Shown here piece by piece: positions 7,753 through 15,599 of a stretch of DNA of 28,106 nt (its first letter is position 1; each line of letters opens with the position of its first letter). The DNA is from CAZPWQ01 sp964590495. Lineage in GTDB: Bacteria; Bacteroidota; Rhodothermia; Balneolales; Balneolaceae. The position numbers and the translations under genes were made by a program. The notes under the pieces were generated by a model. It saw only the letters and a list, made by a program, of their open reading frames with translations. It searched no databases and was not told the origin of the DNA. The DNA lies in assembly GCA_964590495.1 (NCBI GenBank), contig CAZPWQ010000040.1, positions 1 to 28,106 on the forward strand, in the 5' to 3' direction.

Positions 7753-7959
7753 TTAATAAGATGGTTTGTGATCTTCCGGTTCTTCAACGCGATCAGCTTT
7801 TTTTTTACTGTGAACGGTGGTCAACTTTCCGTTTACTCCCCTTCTGGATTCATGAAGCTGAGTGTCCTTAATCCAGGCTCTTCCCCCATCTCGCTGAAAA
7901 CGCTTGGTATTTTTGAACATGAAAGCCTGCTTGTGTAAATCCGGTAGTTCTTTATCCAT
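7753..7959 (-). CDS. Small basic protein of unknown function
   Basis: A 68-residue open frame, ATG start, very polar: 16 Lys/Arg by my count plus several His, no signal peptide or membrane segment. The central stretch FKNTKRFQRDGGRAWIKDTQ followed by LHESRRG looks constrained rather than random. I do not recognise a family. It lies on the minus strand, divergent from rplU, with about 150 bp between them. An overlapping plus-strand frame is less convincing (Cys/Leu-rich, no known pattern). It could be a small cytosolic or nucleic-acid-binding protein; that is only suggested by composition. Confidence 0.5.
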   Translation of the reverse strand: MDKELPDLHKQAFMFKNTKRFQRDGGRAWIKDTQLHESRRGVNGKLTTVHSKKKADRVEEPEDHKPSY

Positions 7960-8033
7960 GGTAATACTGCTTGTTATATTTATTCACGTGCTAAAATACA
8001 ATAATAAAGAGTATTGTTCATCATATTTTTGGC

Positions 8034-8064
8034 TTTGCTTTGAGCAAAGTAAAGCTTATATTTG
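8034..8064 (+). promoter_or_regulatory. Bacteroidota-type promoter of rplU-rpmA
   Basis: TTTG at 8034-8037, 19-nt spacer, then TATATTTG at 8057-8064. This matches the known Bacteroidota -33 TTTG / -7 TAnnTTTG consensus exactly, in the correct orientation and about 48 bp upstream of the rplU ATG, giving an untranslated leader of roughly 40 nt. A second TTTG at 8039-8042 would give a shorter spacer. Confidence 0.7.
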
Positions 8065-8111
8065 CAGTCTGTTAAAAAATGGTTTTTTATAACATAAATA
8101 TTAAGAATTAG

Positions 8112-8651
8112 ATGTACGCAGTTGTAGAAATAGGTGGGCATCAATATCGTGTTTCCCAAGGCGATGTCCTGTTTGTAGACAAACAAAGTGATGAAACAGA
8201 TCAAAAGCTCACCTTCGACCGGGTGCTTCTGATCAATGACGGAAATGGCAATGTTTCGGTGGGTAAACCCGTTGTAGAGGGTGCCACGGTTGAAGCCACT
8301 TTGCTGGATAACGTCAAATCCGATAAAGTTATCGTCTTTAAGAAAAAACGCAGAAAAGGCTACCGCGTAAAACGTGGCCATCGTCAACCGATGTCACAGA
8401 TCGAAATTAATGAAATTTCAACTTCCGGAAGTACAGGCAAGAAGACAAAGAAGGCTGAAAAGAAGACCGAGAAGAAAGAAAAAACGTCTTCAGCTGCCAA
8501 GGAAGAAAGTAAAGTATCCACTGATATGACGGCCAAAGACTCTATTGCCCATATCAGAAACAGTTCGCTGGAACAGTTAAAAGGATTTGTTCCGGATGAT
8601 GAAGACCGGGTTACTGTATTGAATGCCTGGGAAAAAAAGCAGGAAGATTAA
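8112..8651 (+). CDS. rplU: Ribosomal protein L21 with a long C-terminal extension
   Basis: A 179-residue protein. Residues 1-101 are standard bL21 of the large subunit: MYAVVEIGGHQYRVSQGDVL, then KVIVFKKKRRKGYRVKRGHRQPMSQIEI. L21 normally ends near residue 103. Here about 76 more residues follow: a Lys/Glu-rich low-complexity linker (KKTKKAEKKTEKKEKTSS, about 110-127), then an acidic helical tail, SIAHIRNSSLEQLKGFVPDD and VTVLNAWEKKQ, resembling a small helix-hairpin-helix/SAP-like module. Extended L21 proteins are known in Bacteroidota-type genomes. Promoter at 8034-8064; rpmA follows 20 nt later, the usual rplU-rpmA operon. Core function is certain; the tail's role is unknown. Confidence 0.95.
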   Translation: MYAVVEIGGHQYRVSQGDVLFVDKQSDETDQKLTFDRVLLINDGNGNVSVGKPVVEGATVEATLLDNVKSDKVIVFKKKRRKGYRVKRGHRQPMSQIEINEISTSGSTGKKTKKAEKKTEKKEKTSSAAKEESKVSTDMTAKDSIAHIRNSSLEQLKGFVPDDEDRVTVLNAWEKKQED

Positions 8652-8671
8652 TTCAAGAAATTTAATTTGTT

Positions 8672-8929
8672 ATGGCACATAAGAAAGGACAAGGATCAAC
8701 AAAAAACGGTCGTGATTCGATATCGAAACGGCTGGGAGTAAAGAAATACGGCGGTGAAGTTGTCCGTGCCGGTAATATCATTGTTCGCCAGCGGGGTACG
8801 AAATTTCATCCCGGCGAAAATGTAGGCCGCGGTAAAGATGATACTCTTTTTGCCAAAGCTGACGGACAGGTTACATTCCATGTTCGTTCGGGCGGACGTA
8901 AATTCGTGAGTGTAGAGCCGGTAGCTTAA
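8672..8929 (+). CDS. rpmA: Ribosomal protein L27
   Basis: An 85-residue bL27 of the large ribosomal subunit, near the peptidyl-transferase centre. The N-terminus MAHKKGQGSTKNGRDS and the core RLGVKKYGGEVVRAGNIIVR, then QRGTKFHPGENVGRGKDDTLFA, are diagnostic. Length is normal. The N-terminus starts directly with the mature AHKKG sequence, without the cleavable leader found in some Firmicutes. It is the second gene of the rplU-rpmA operon, which ends at the strong terminator at 8954-8989. Confidence 0.97.
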   Translation: MAHKKGQGSTKNGRDSISKRLGVKKYGGEVVRAGNIIVRQRGTKFHPGENVGRGKDDTLFAKADGQVTFHVRSGGRKFVSVEPVA

Positions 8930-8953
8930 GAAATAAACTTTTACTTTTATTGT

Positions 8954-8989
8954 GCCTTGATTTTCCTTTGGAGAGTCAAGGCTTTTTTT
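8954..8989 (+). terminator. Rho-independent terminator of rplU-rpmA
   Basis: A 13-bp stem pairs 8954-8966 with 8970-8982 (outer GCCTTGA/TCAAGGC perfect, two inner G-U pairs), a 3-nt loop, then T7 at 8983-8989. It lies 24 nt after the rpmA stop. It ends only 11 nt before the next ATG, so the following gene must be started within or just after it or rely on read-through. Confidence 0.88.
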
Positions 8990-9000
8990 ATATTCCAACT

Positions 9001-9657
9001 ATGAGTCATCAATCACTTCCCGGGTTACCGGACCTTCAGACAGGTACCATATATTGCATCGGCCGGAATTATGCAGAACATGCACGTGAACTGCAGAACG
9101 AAATTCCCGCCGAACCGGTCGTTTTCCTTAAACCCTCAGGCAGTATCATTTATGACGGCGGAACCATCCGGCTGCCTGAGCAGAGCAATAATGTGCATCA
9201 TGAAGTAGAAATGGTTGTTGCAATAGGGAAAAAAGGAAATAAAATTCCGAAAGAGGAAGCATTCGGTTTTGTAGCCGGATATGCCGTGGGGATTGATGTT
9301 ACGGCACGTGACATTCAACAAAAAGCGAAAGAGAAATCACATCCATGGGCGGTAGCCAAAGGATTTGATACCTTTGCTCCCCTCAGCCGGTTTATAGCAG
9401 CAGACGCCGTAAGAGATCCGCAGAACCTGGAACTGAAATTAAGCGTCAACGGTGAAATACGTCAGAATGATAATACGAGCCTGATGATTTTTCCCGTTCC
9501 GGCTTTAATCAGCTATCTGTCAGGGATTTTTACCCTCTATCCGGGAGATATTATCTTTACCGGAACTCCAAAAGGAGTTGCTTCTCTGAAGAAAAGTGAC
9601 CAGGTTAAAGCAACACTCGGTGATTCTGCCGCCGAACTATCATTACAGGTGTCTTAA
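9001..9657 (+). CDS. Fumarylacetoacetate hydrolase family protein (acylpyruvase/isomerase-like)
   Basis: A 218-residue enzyme of the compact FAH family (FAHD1/YcgM-like), which hydrolyses or isomerises beta-diketo acids such as acylpyruvates or decarboxylates oxaloacetate. The family core is present: IYCIGRNYAEHARELQNEIP, then EPVVFLKPSGSII, HHEVEMVVAIG with the E-x-E metal ligands, the GYAVGIDVTARDIQ aspartate region, and PWAVAKGFDTFAPL. The C-terminus has GDIIFTGTPKGVA. ATG 9001 was chosen because similarity starts with it; an in-frame TTG further upstream would place the start inside the rpmA terminator. The stop is one base from the ATG of the M23 peptidase. The exact substrate cannot be assigned. 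Confidence 0.85.
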   Translation: MSHQSLPGLPDLQTGTIYCIGRNYAEHARELQNEIPAEPVVFLKPSGSIIYDGGTIRLPEQSNNVHHEVEMVVAIGKKGNKIPKEEAFGFVAGYAVGIDVTARDIQQKAKEKSHPWAVAKGFDTFAPLSRFIAADAVRDPQNLELKLSVNGEIRQNDNTSLMIFPVPALISYLSGIFTLYPGDIIFTGTPKGVASLKKSDQVKATLGDSAAELSLQVS

Positions 9658-9658
9658 T

Positions 9659-11605
9659 ATGCGTTTAGGACCACAGACCGCACTTTTTGCGATACTTTTA
9701 TTTCCGATAACTGTACTAGGCCAGCTCCAGGAATCCTTCAATCCAGCCAGGGTCAACTACCTGTGGCCCACGGAAGCAAGTCCTTATCTCAGTTCCACAT
9801 TTGGTGAAACCCGTTCAGCACATTTTCACTCGGCACTGGATATCAAAACGTGGGGACGAAGCGGTTACAAAGTTTTCGCCACACGAGGTGGTATTTTACA
9901 TCGAATTGCCATCGGACCAAAAGGCTATGGCAAAGTTGCCTATCTGAAACATGACGACGGCTCGTTTTCGTTATACGCACATCTTTTGTCATTTAACGAG
10001 GAGATCCAGAATTTAGCTGATTCAATACGATTTAACAACGACTTCAGGTTCGAAATGGATCACTTTGTTGAATCACATGATATCAGAGTAAAACAGGGAG
10101 ACGTTATCGGATATAACGGATCGTCGGGAATTGGACCACCTCACCTTCACTTTGAGCTGCGTACTCCGGAACATCGCCCGTTTAATCCCCTCTTGACAAA
10201 CCTGTGGGTGGAAGATACCATCGCTCCGAAAATCCGGGGGATTTCTGTAGAACCGCTTTCAGCTCATTCCCGTATTGAAGGTAAAAACAAAATTTTTACC
10301 AGAAGAGGATGGCTCAATAATAATCAATATCAGATGGGTACCATCCCGGTCTCAGGGCCGGTCGGAATAGGTGTGGATGTTTTTGATCAATCAGACCATG
10401 TGACAAATGTTTATGCTGTTTATGAACTGAGCATGCACCTAAATGGAGAGAAAGTATTTCATGCACGGGCCGACAGCTTCGGTTATCATGAAACTGACCA
10501 GATGTTTATTGACCGGGTTTATCCCCTTTTAAAATCTTCAGGCAGAGCCTATCAACGTTTATTTATAGCCGACGGTAATACCCTCCCCTTTTATCGGGTA
10601 GACAAGAAATCAGGAGTGTTGAACCTTGATCCCGGCACACACACCGTCACCATAACAACAACCGATTTTTTCGGAAATACAAGTAAAGGCGTCCTGCGTT
10701 TAAAAGTCTCTGAAGAAAAAGAGACGGTTCAAACTGAACGTAACCCGCCGTCTTCTCCAAATTCCGGCATGTTGGAAATACTTTCACCATATTCGTGGGA
10801 CTGGTATGATAACTGGTTTACTGTTTCTGAAACAGCATTTCAACAATTAACGATAGCGGCCGACAGTACCCGGTTTGTAAAACATGATGGACAGATATCT
10901 GTCGACCTGGATAATTCAGATAATCTCTTTATTAATACATCCGGTGACCATTTCACATTCCGGCGAATAATACCTGATTCTTTTCAATATCTTGGTACTG
11001 CCGGCGGTGAAGATTTCGCCATTTTTCCTGAAGCTACTTTTTATGATACTGTTTCGGTTGGAATGTCTGTAGAAAAATTCTCATCCGATTCTATAGAAGT
11101 GAATATTCTGCCGGATGCTTATCCTCTCCGTCATTCATACAGCTTCCGGATAAAAAGGGATTCCTCGCTAACGGATACTTCAAATTTGTCTTTTTACCGG
11201 CGAGATTATAAAAGGAAAAGGTGGAACCTGGTTCCTACACAAATAACGGTTGGTTTCCTGGTTGCCAGTCCGGAATCGCTGGGTACGTTTGCAGCACTCC
11301 GTGACACCACCGCTCCTTCAGTTTGGAAACCTCGGTTGTCACAACGCATCGACGGTAAGTGGCTGATCATGATACCTGCAGTTGACAATCTCTCGGGCAT
11401 AGATTATAACCGCACTGTTTTCAGTGTTAATGGCGTCCGCGGAATTGCCGAATATGAACCCGAGGAAAGACAAATTATCTATTACCATCCCGAATTTATA
11501 CCTTCGGAAACAATGAATATAGAGATAGCAGTATTTGACCGGATGGGCAATAAACAGGAAAAAGAGTTTTTGTTGGAATCGGGTGAAGGTCATGCCCGTA
11601 GGTAA
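9659..11605 (+). CDS. Secreted M23 (LytM-type) metallopeptidase
   Basis: A 648-residue exported protein. A signal peptide (ALFAILLFPITVLGQ) is followed by the peptidase domain at about 35-185. It keeps the zinc and catalytic residues of LytM enzymes: H57-x3-D61 (HSALD), YAHL with His108, and H162-L-H164 (PHLHFELRTP). All ligands are intact, so it is probably an active endopeptidase cutting peptidoglycan cross-links or acting on envelope proteins. The remaining 450 residues are beta-rich with no family I can name; they contain repeated aromatic/acidic strands such as LSPYSWDWYDNWFTVSET. ATG 9659 gives a clean signal peptide and follows the FAH stop by one base (TAATATG), implying coupled translation. 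No peptidoglycan-synthesis genes are adjacent. Confidence 0.88.
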   Translation: MRLGPQTALFAILLFPITVLGQLQESFNPARVNYLWPTEASPYLSSTFGETRSAHFHSALDIKTWGRSGYKVFATRGGILHRIAIGPKGYGKVAYLKHDDGSFSLYAHLLSFNEEIQNLADSIRFNNDFRFEMDHFVESHDIRVKQGDVIGYNGSSGIGPPHLHFELRTPEHRPFNPLLTNLWVEDTIAPKIRGISVEPLSAHSRIEGKNKIFTRRGWLNNNQYQMGTIPVSGPVGIGVDVFDQSDHVTNVYAVYELSMHLNGEKVFHARADSFGYHETDQMFIDRVYPLLKSSGRAYQRLFIADGNTLPFYRVDKKSGVLNLDPGTHTVTITTTDFFGNTSKGVLRLKVSEEKETVQTERNPPSSPNSGMLEILSPYSWDWYDNWFTVSETAFQQLTIAADSTRFVKHDGQISVDLDNSDNLFINTSGDHFTFRRIIPDSFQYLGTAGGEDFAIFPEATFYDTVSVGMSVEKFSSDSIEVNILPDAYPLRHSYSFRIKRDSSLTDTSNLSFYRRDYKRKRWNLVPTQITVGFLVASPESLGTFAALRDTTAPSVWKPRLSQRIDGKWLIMIPAVDNLSGIDYNRTVFSVNGVRGIAEYEPEERQIIYYHPEFIPSETMNIEIAVFDRMGNKQEKEFLLESGEGHARR

Positions 11606-11659
11606 AACTTGTATCAGCCATTCTGGTTCGGGAGCAGAGCCCCCTTACAGCTGGTGATT

Positions 11660-12037
11660 TCAGATATAAGCGATACAACTGATTTCAACCTTGCAATTTT
11701 TTGGAAGTGTTTTGACTGCTACCGTTTCTCTGGCCGGTGGGTTATCCGTGAAAAAGCTTCCGTAAATCTCGTTTACCGAACCGAAATTCGACATATCATC
11801 CAAAAAAATGCTGCATTTAATAACTTTATCGAAACCCGATTCCGCTTCTTCCAGGACAGCCTTCAGATTTTCCATCACCTGGCGGGCCTGGGATGTCACA
11901 TCATCACCAACGAATTCCATGGTTTCAGGATCCAATCCAATTTGTCCTGAGCAGTATACGATATCATTATGAATTACAGCCTGACTGTAGGGACCAATAG
12001 CTTCAGGAGCGTTAGGTGTATGGATAATTTTCTTCAT
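11660..12037 (-). CDS. ridA: RidA family enamine/imine deaminase
   Basis: A 125-residue YjgF/YER057c/UK114 protein. RidA hydrolyses reactive 2-aminoacrylate and related enamines released by PLP enzymes, protecting them from inactivation. Conserved: GPYSQAV (Tyr17), CSGQIGLDPET (Ser30), the QARQVMENLKAVLEEA helix, IFLDDMSNFGSVNEIY, and the active-site Arg103 in PPARETVAVKTLPK with Glu118 near the C-terminus, matching Arg105/Glu120 of characterised RidA. Its start overlaps the end of the upstream alpha/beta hydrolase by 26 bp. A PLP-dependent cystathionine-type enzyme at 15600 is a possible source of 2-aminoacrylate, but it is not in the same operon. Confidence 0.93.
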   Translation of the reverse strand: MKKIIHTPNAPEAIGPYSQAVIHNDIVYCSGQIGLDPETMEFVGDDVTSQARQVMENLKAVLEEAESGFDKVIKCSIFLDDMSNFGSVNEIYGSFFTDNPPARETVAVKTLPKNCKVEISCIAYI

Positions 12038-12842
12038 AATTTGTTTGGGTACTAATTTGATATTTATCTTTCAGCTCAGCAAGAAACCGATTCAAATATA
12101 AAGCAAATACCTGCGGATGTTCCATCATAGGAGCATGTCCGCATTTGTCAATCCACTTCAGCTGTGCGTCTGGCAAGAGCCGAAGAAAAGAATCAGCTAC
12201 TTCGGGGGGGGTTATTTCATCATTTTTTCCCCAGATAAGCAGTACCGGATGTGTGATATCCGGCAACTGTTCTTCCATGTTATGCTGGTGTGTCGAGCGG
12301 GTGATAGCAAGAAGATTGGTGAGTTTTGAAGGAGTTGTGATCACCTCAATAATTTCATCCAGAATGGTATCATCAATAAGATCATCATAAAATGTCAGTG
12401 CAGCCTGTCTTCGGATATAATCCCGATCATTTCGTCTTGGACAAGTAGATCCGAAATCGCGTTCCAGCAAACCTGAACTTCCGGTCAAAATAAGAGAAGA
12501 GATCATATTCGGGTATTGTACGGCATATTCAAGAGCTATGTGGCCACCCATTGAATTACCCAGTAAAACCGGTGACTGGATATTCATCTGTTTACAAAAA
12601 CCATACAGCCAATGTCCGAGCTTTGGAATTGTGAGTTCTTTTGTTTCAAAATCATAAACTGGAATAGACGGTACATAAATGGTATATCCATTGAGATGTT
12701 CAAGCAGGGGATCATAGTTGCTTAAACCACCAAACATGCCATGAAGTAAAACCAGCTCGATATCTGTCTGACCGTCACCGGGAACTTTTAAATATTCATA
12801 CCCATTGTCTAAATGAGTTTTATGGTTACTTTTTCCAAACAT
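12012..12842 (-). CDS. Alpha/beta hydrolase
   Basis: A 276-residue alpha/beta-hydrolase-fold enzyme with an intact triad: nucleophile Ser97 in GNSMGG, Asp208 in WGKNDEITP, His236 in CGHAPMMEHP, plus the oxyanion motif HGMFG (34-38). The order and spacing are those of MhpC/BphD-type and related esterase/C-C hydrolases. It has no signal peptide, so it is cytosolic. Between the core strands a lid runs from about 125 to 195. The C-terminal tail of about 20 residues is polar and its codons overlap the start of ridA, so the two are co-transcribed. The substrate is unknown. Confidence 0.85.
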   Translation of the reverse strand: MFGKSNHKTHLDNGYEYLKVPGDGQTDIELVLLHGMFGGLSNYDPLLEHLNGYTIYVPSIPVYDFETKELTIPKLGHWLYGFCKQMNIQSPVLLGNSMGGHIALEYAVQYPNMISSLILTGSSGLLERDFGSTCPRRNDRDYIRRQAALTFYDDLIDDTILDEIIEVITTPSKLTNLLAITRSTHQHNMEEQLPDITHPVLLIWGKNDEITPPEVADSFLRLLPDAQLKWIDKCGHAPMMEHPQVFALYLNRFLAELKDKYQISTQTNYEENYPYT

Positions 12843-12992
12843 ATAACACCTTGCATCTTATTAGCCTAAAGTCCTTATTCAATATAATATAATAATTTTC
12901 TATACCATCTTATTGCGGAAAGGACTATATATGGTTACTTTCATGATACTATCGATTATATTTAACATAAGAAACTATAAGAGTCTAAAATC

Positions 12993-14318
12993 ATGCTAAA
13001 GAAAATATTACCACATTTACTTGTTGCACTTCTTATGGGATTGTTTATCAGCTGTGCGAGTACAAATCCCTATGCTGACGAGGCCCAGTCAAATATTCAA
13101 AATAATAATTTTGAAGCCGCTCTGGAATCAGCTGAAGAAGCTATAACAAATCATCCTGATGATCCGTTGGGATATTATTATAAAGCAGTTGCTCTTGGAG
13201 AAATAGGTGCTGAACAAGAAGACCCTTCAACCAGGACTGAGTATTATGAAAGAATGAATGAGGCTTTTGAGGAAGCCAGAGAAGTTGCCTCTAAACTGGA
13301 ATCTACACCCAATGAAATTGAAAATATTTCTGCCATCAAAGGAGTTATTTGGAGAACAGAACATAACCGGGCTGTAAATTTGGCCACTGATGACAGTTTA
13401 AAGAAAACGGTTGACGACCCGCTTGGCGATGCCGTTATTCATTTGCAGAATGCCACTACTGTTGCACCCGACAGCTCACTCTCCTGGGACGTATTATCAC
13501 AGGTTTCCGCTATGAATAATGATTTTTCCAAAGCGGCACAGGCAAAAGAGAAGTATATGGGCATGGTGCACGATACATCTATCACCGAACAGGACTACCT
13601 GCAACTGGCTGGCTTTTATTATTCAGAGGATAATCTGGATAAAGTTCTTGAAGTACTGGAAAAAGCCAATGATCAATATCCGGAAAGTGAGGAAATAACC
13701 TCCAATCTGGCAGATATTTATATGAATACCGGTAACCCTGAAAAATCTATTGCCACCGTCGAAGAACTGGTTAGACAGAATCCGGAGAATCCTCAATATC
13801 ACCTTGTGCTGGGTACCCAAGTCTACCAATCGGCTCTGAAGCTAAATGATCAGATAAACGAAAACTTTGATCAAATTTTTCAATTGAAGCAGCAGGCTCA
13901 ACAGGCAAGTGGTTCCGAGTCACAGGAAATAAAAGATAAAATTGACAAACTGGAACAGGAAAACCAGGAACTCGAACAGGAAATGAACAAGCTGACAGAC
14001 CGGGCGGAAGAAGAACTCAATATCGTCCTTGAACATCGTGAAGACGATGCCTCAGCCTATAACACGCTTGGGGTTATTTATCAGAACAAAGCAAAAGCCC
14101 TGTTCGACAAGCGCAATAATACCCTTGATAATCAGAAATCTAACGAATTTGACAACCAAGCCAAAGAAATGCTGGAAGAGGCAATGGACAACTATCAAAA
14201 GGCAGCTGAAATCGATCCCGATAATCAGGAGTACTGGGAAAAACTGTTCAGCATTTATGTTGCACTTGGTATGGATGAAAAAGCCGAAGAAGCCCGCAAA
14301 AAGGCCGGAATAGAATAA
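12993..14318 (+). CDS. TPR-repeat lipoprotein (first of a tandem pair)
   Basis: A 441-residue protein with a lipoprotein signal peptide (LLVALLMGLFISCAST, lipidated Cys21). TPR-like helices start near residue 30 (NNFEAALESAEEAITNHPDD, PLGYYYKAVALGEIG). More lie at about 185-275 (ITEQDYLQLAGFYYSEDNLD, EEITSNLADIYMNTGNPEKS) and at the C-terminus (YQKAAEIDPDNQEYWEKLFS, IYVALGMDEKAEEA). A charged coiled coil at about 290-345 (LEQENQELEQEMNKLTDRAE) separates them. It should act as an outer-membrane-anchored protein-interaction scaffold on the periplasmic side. The next gene is a diverged paralogue. A 150-bp AT-rich divergent spacer precedes it. No specific partner can be named. Confidence 0.85.
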   Translation: MLKKILPHLLVALLMGLFISCASTNPYADEAQSNIQNNNFEAALESAEEAITNHPDDPLGYYYKAVALGEIGAEQEDPSTRTEYYERMNEAFEEAREVASKLESTPNEIENISAIKGVIWRTEHNRAVNLATDDSLKKTVDDPLGDAVIHLQNATTVAPDSSLSWDVLSQVSAMNNDFSKAAQAKEKYMGMVHDTSITEQDYLQLAGFYYSEDNLDKVLEVLEKANDQYPESEEITSNLADIYMNTGNPEKSIATVEELVRQNPENPQYHLVLGTQVYQSALKLNDQINENFDQIFQLKQQAQQASGSESQEIKDKIDKLEQENQELEQEMNKLTDRAEEELNIVLEHREDDASAYNTLGVIYQNKAKALFDKRNNTLDNQKSNEFDNQAKEMLEEAMDNYQKAAEIDPDNQEYWEKLFSIYVALGMDEKAEEARKKAGIE

Positions 14319-14350
14319 ATAATATCTCTATAGAGAAAAAACCATCATTT

Positions 14351-15586
14351 ATGATTAGTTTCATTACCCGGATGGCAATCCCGATTTATTTCGGGATTGC
14401 GTTCGGGTTCTTTATTAGTTGTTCTGTTTTATCCCCGGATAAAACAACCAATACCGAAGAACTGAGTCAAAAACAGCTTGAACAGCATATAGAAAAAATT
14501 GAGGAGGAAATTGAGGACGATCAAACAAATCCAAACCTCTTGTTCAATAAAGGAAAGTTGCTGAATAAATTGGCTCAAAAGCATGAGGATCCTTCTGAGC
14601 GTACCCCTGTTTATTCCGACTTACGCCAAACGCTGATAAAGGCTGATGCCCATTATGAAGAGACCGGCGACCAAACAGGAGAAGAAGAAGTAAACGAGTT
14701 ATTAAACGTATCGTGGAGTAATGAGCATAACAGTGGCGTCAGGCTGATGCAAAAAGACTCTTCATTTACCGAAGAGAAATTTCTTCGTGCGGCCGAACAC
14801 TTCAACAATGCTACTGTCATCTTGCCCGACAGTGCCATTTCCTATGAAATGCAGGCACGTGCTTATTATAAGTTAAATCAGCCCAATGATGCTATTAAAA
14901 CACTTGAACGGGCAAGACAATATATTGAACCGTTACCCTCTTCACTGCTGGAACAGATGGCTTATTTGTACCTGGAAAACGGGAATAACGAAAGAGCTGT
15001 TTCTCTTTATGAAGAGGCCAAAACTATCTCAGATCAGAATCTTAATCTGATACATGGTTTGGCAAATGCATACATTTCACAAAATGAGCATCAAAAAGCA
15101 GTTGAAGTGTTAGACCTGTTAATTGAAAATAAACCCGAAAGTGTACTGTATGCGCAAACAATTGCGACCGAGTTATATCATATGGCAGCTGCGAAAATTG
15201 ATTCGGTAATTACAAAGTATGAAACAGGATCTGTCGACAACGTTGAGATTTTACCCGGGGTTGATTCTCTTCTTTCGAAAGCTGAAAACCAGTTTAAAGA
15301 ATCAATGAAAGTCAATCCTGATGACTACGAGCTGGAACGAAGCTTTGCGTATTTCTATCAGAACAGCGCATCCAAATATCAGAAGTTACTGCCTCATCTT
15401 ACTGAAGAAAAATCGGGCTTTGTGAAGGAAAAAATTCAGAACTACCTGCGTTCATCAATTCCTTTATTTTTAAAATTGGCAGAACAAAACCCGCAGGAAA
15501 GGAATTTTTTAATAAATCTGTATGATATTTATACCTATCTGGGAATGGATGAAAAAGCTGCGGAAACCAAAGAAAAACTAAATTAA
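14351..15586 (+). CDS. TPR-repeat lipoprotein (second of a tandem pair)
   Basis: A 411-residue paralogue of the preceding protein. The signal peptide (MISFITRMAIPIYFG, then FFISCS) is lipidated at Cys24. Matching segments between the two include EHNSGVRLMQKDSS against EHNRAVNLATDDS, HFNNATVILPDSAISYE against HLQNATTVAPDSSLSWD, and the C-terminal YLGMDEKAAETKEKL against ALGMDEKAEEARKKA. The coiled coil of the first copy is missing or shortened. TPR helices are clear at about 165-265. The upstream ATG (14351) is preferred over the internal ATG at 14372 because it supplies the only basic residue (Arg7) before the hydrophobic core. The gap to the upstream gene is 32 bp and to the PLP enzyme 13 bp, indicating one operon. 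Confidence 0.85.
   Translation: MISFITRMAIPIYFGIAFGFFISCSVLSPDKTTNTEELSQKQLEQHIEKIEEEIEDDQTNPNLLFNKGKLLNKLAQKHEDPSERTPVYSDLRQTLIKADAHYEETGDQTGEEEVNELLNVSWSNEHNSGVRLMQKDSSFTEEKFLRAAEHFNNATVILPDSAISYEMQARAYYKLNQPNDAIKTLERARQYIEPLPSSLLEQMAYLYLENGNNERAVSLYEEAKTISDQNLNLIHGLANAYISQNEHQKAVEVLDLLIENKPESVLYAQTIATELYHMAAAKIDSVITKYETGSVDNVEILPGVDSLLSKAENQFKESMKVNPDDYELERSFAYFYQNSASKYQKLLPHLTEEKSGFVKEKIQNYLRSSIPLFLKLAEQNPQERNFLINLYDIYTYLGMDEKAAETKEKLN
14375..14400. repeat. Perfect palindromic hairpin inside the signal-peptide codons of a lipoprotein gene
   Basis: GCAATCCCGA (14375-14384) and TCGGGATTGC (14391-14400) form a perfect 10-bp stem with a 6-nt loop. It encodes residues 9-17 of the lipoprotein (AIPIYFGIA), most of its hydrophobic core. 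Such CCCGAT...ATCGGG palindromes are typical of intergenic spacers in this phylum, so this copy may be a repeat captured by the gene. It could also fold in the mRNA near the start. Confidence 0.7.
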
Positions 15587-15599
15587 GAAAAATATTTAC

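Noticed and set aside
8950..9000. Earlier TTG start for the FAH-family gene
   Set aside because: It would encode the rpmA terminator hairpin and poly-T as protein; ATG 9001 fits the family.
12843..12992. Divergent promoter for the TPR lipoprotein gene (TATATTTA at 12957-12964)
   Set aside because: The -7-like box lacks a correctly spaced TTTG, so it was not listed as a feature.
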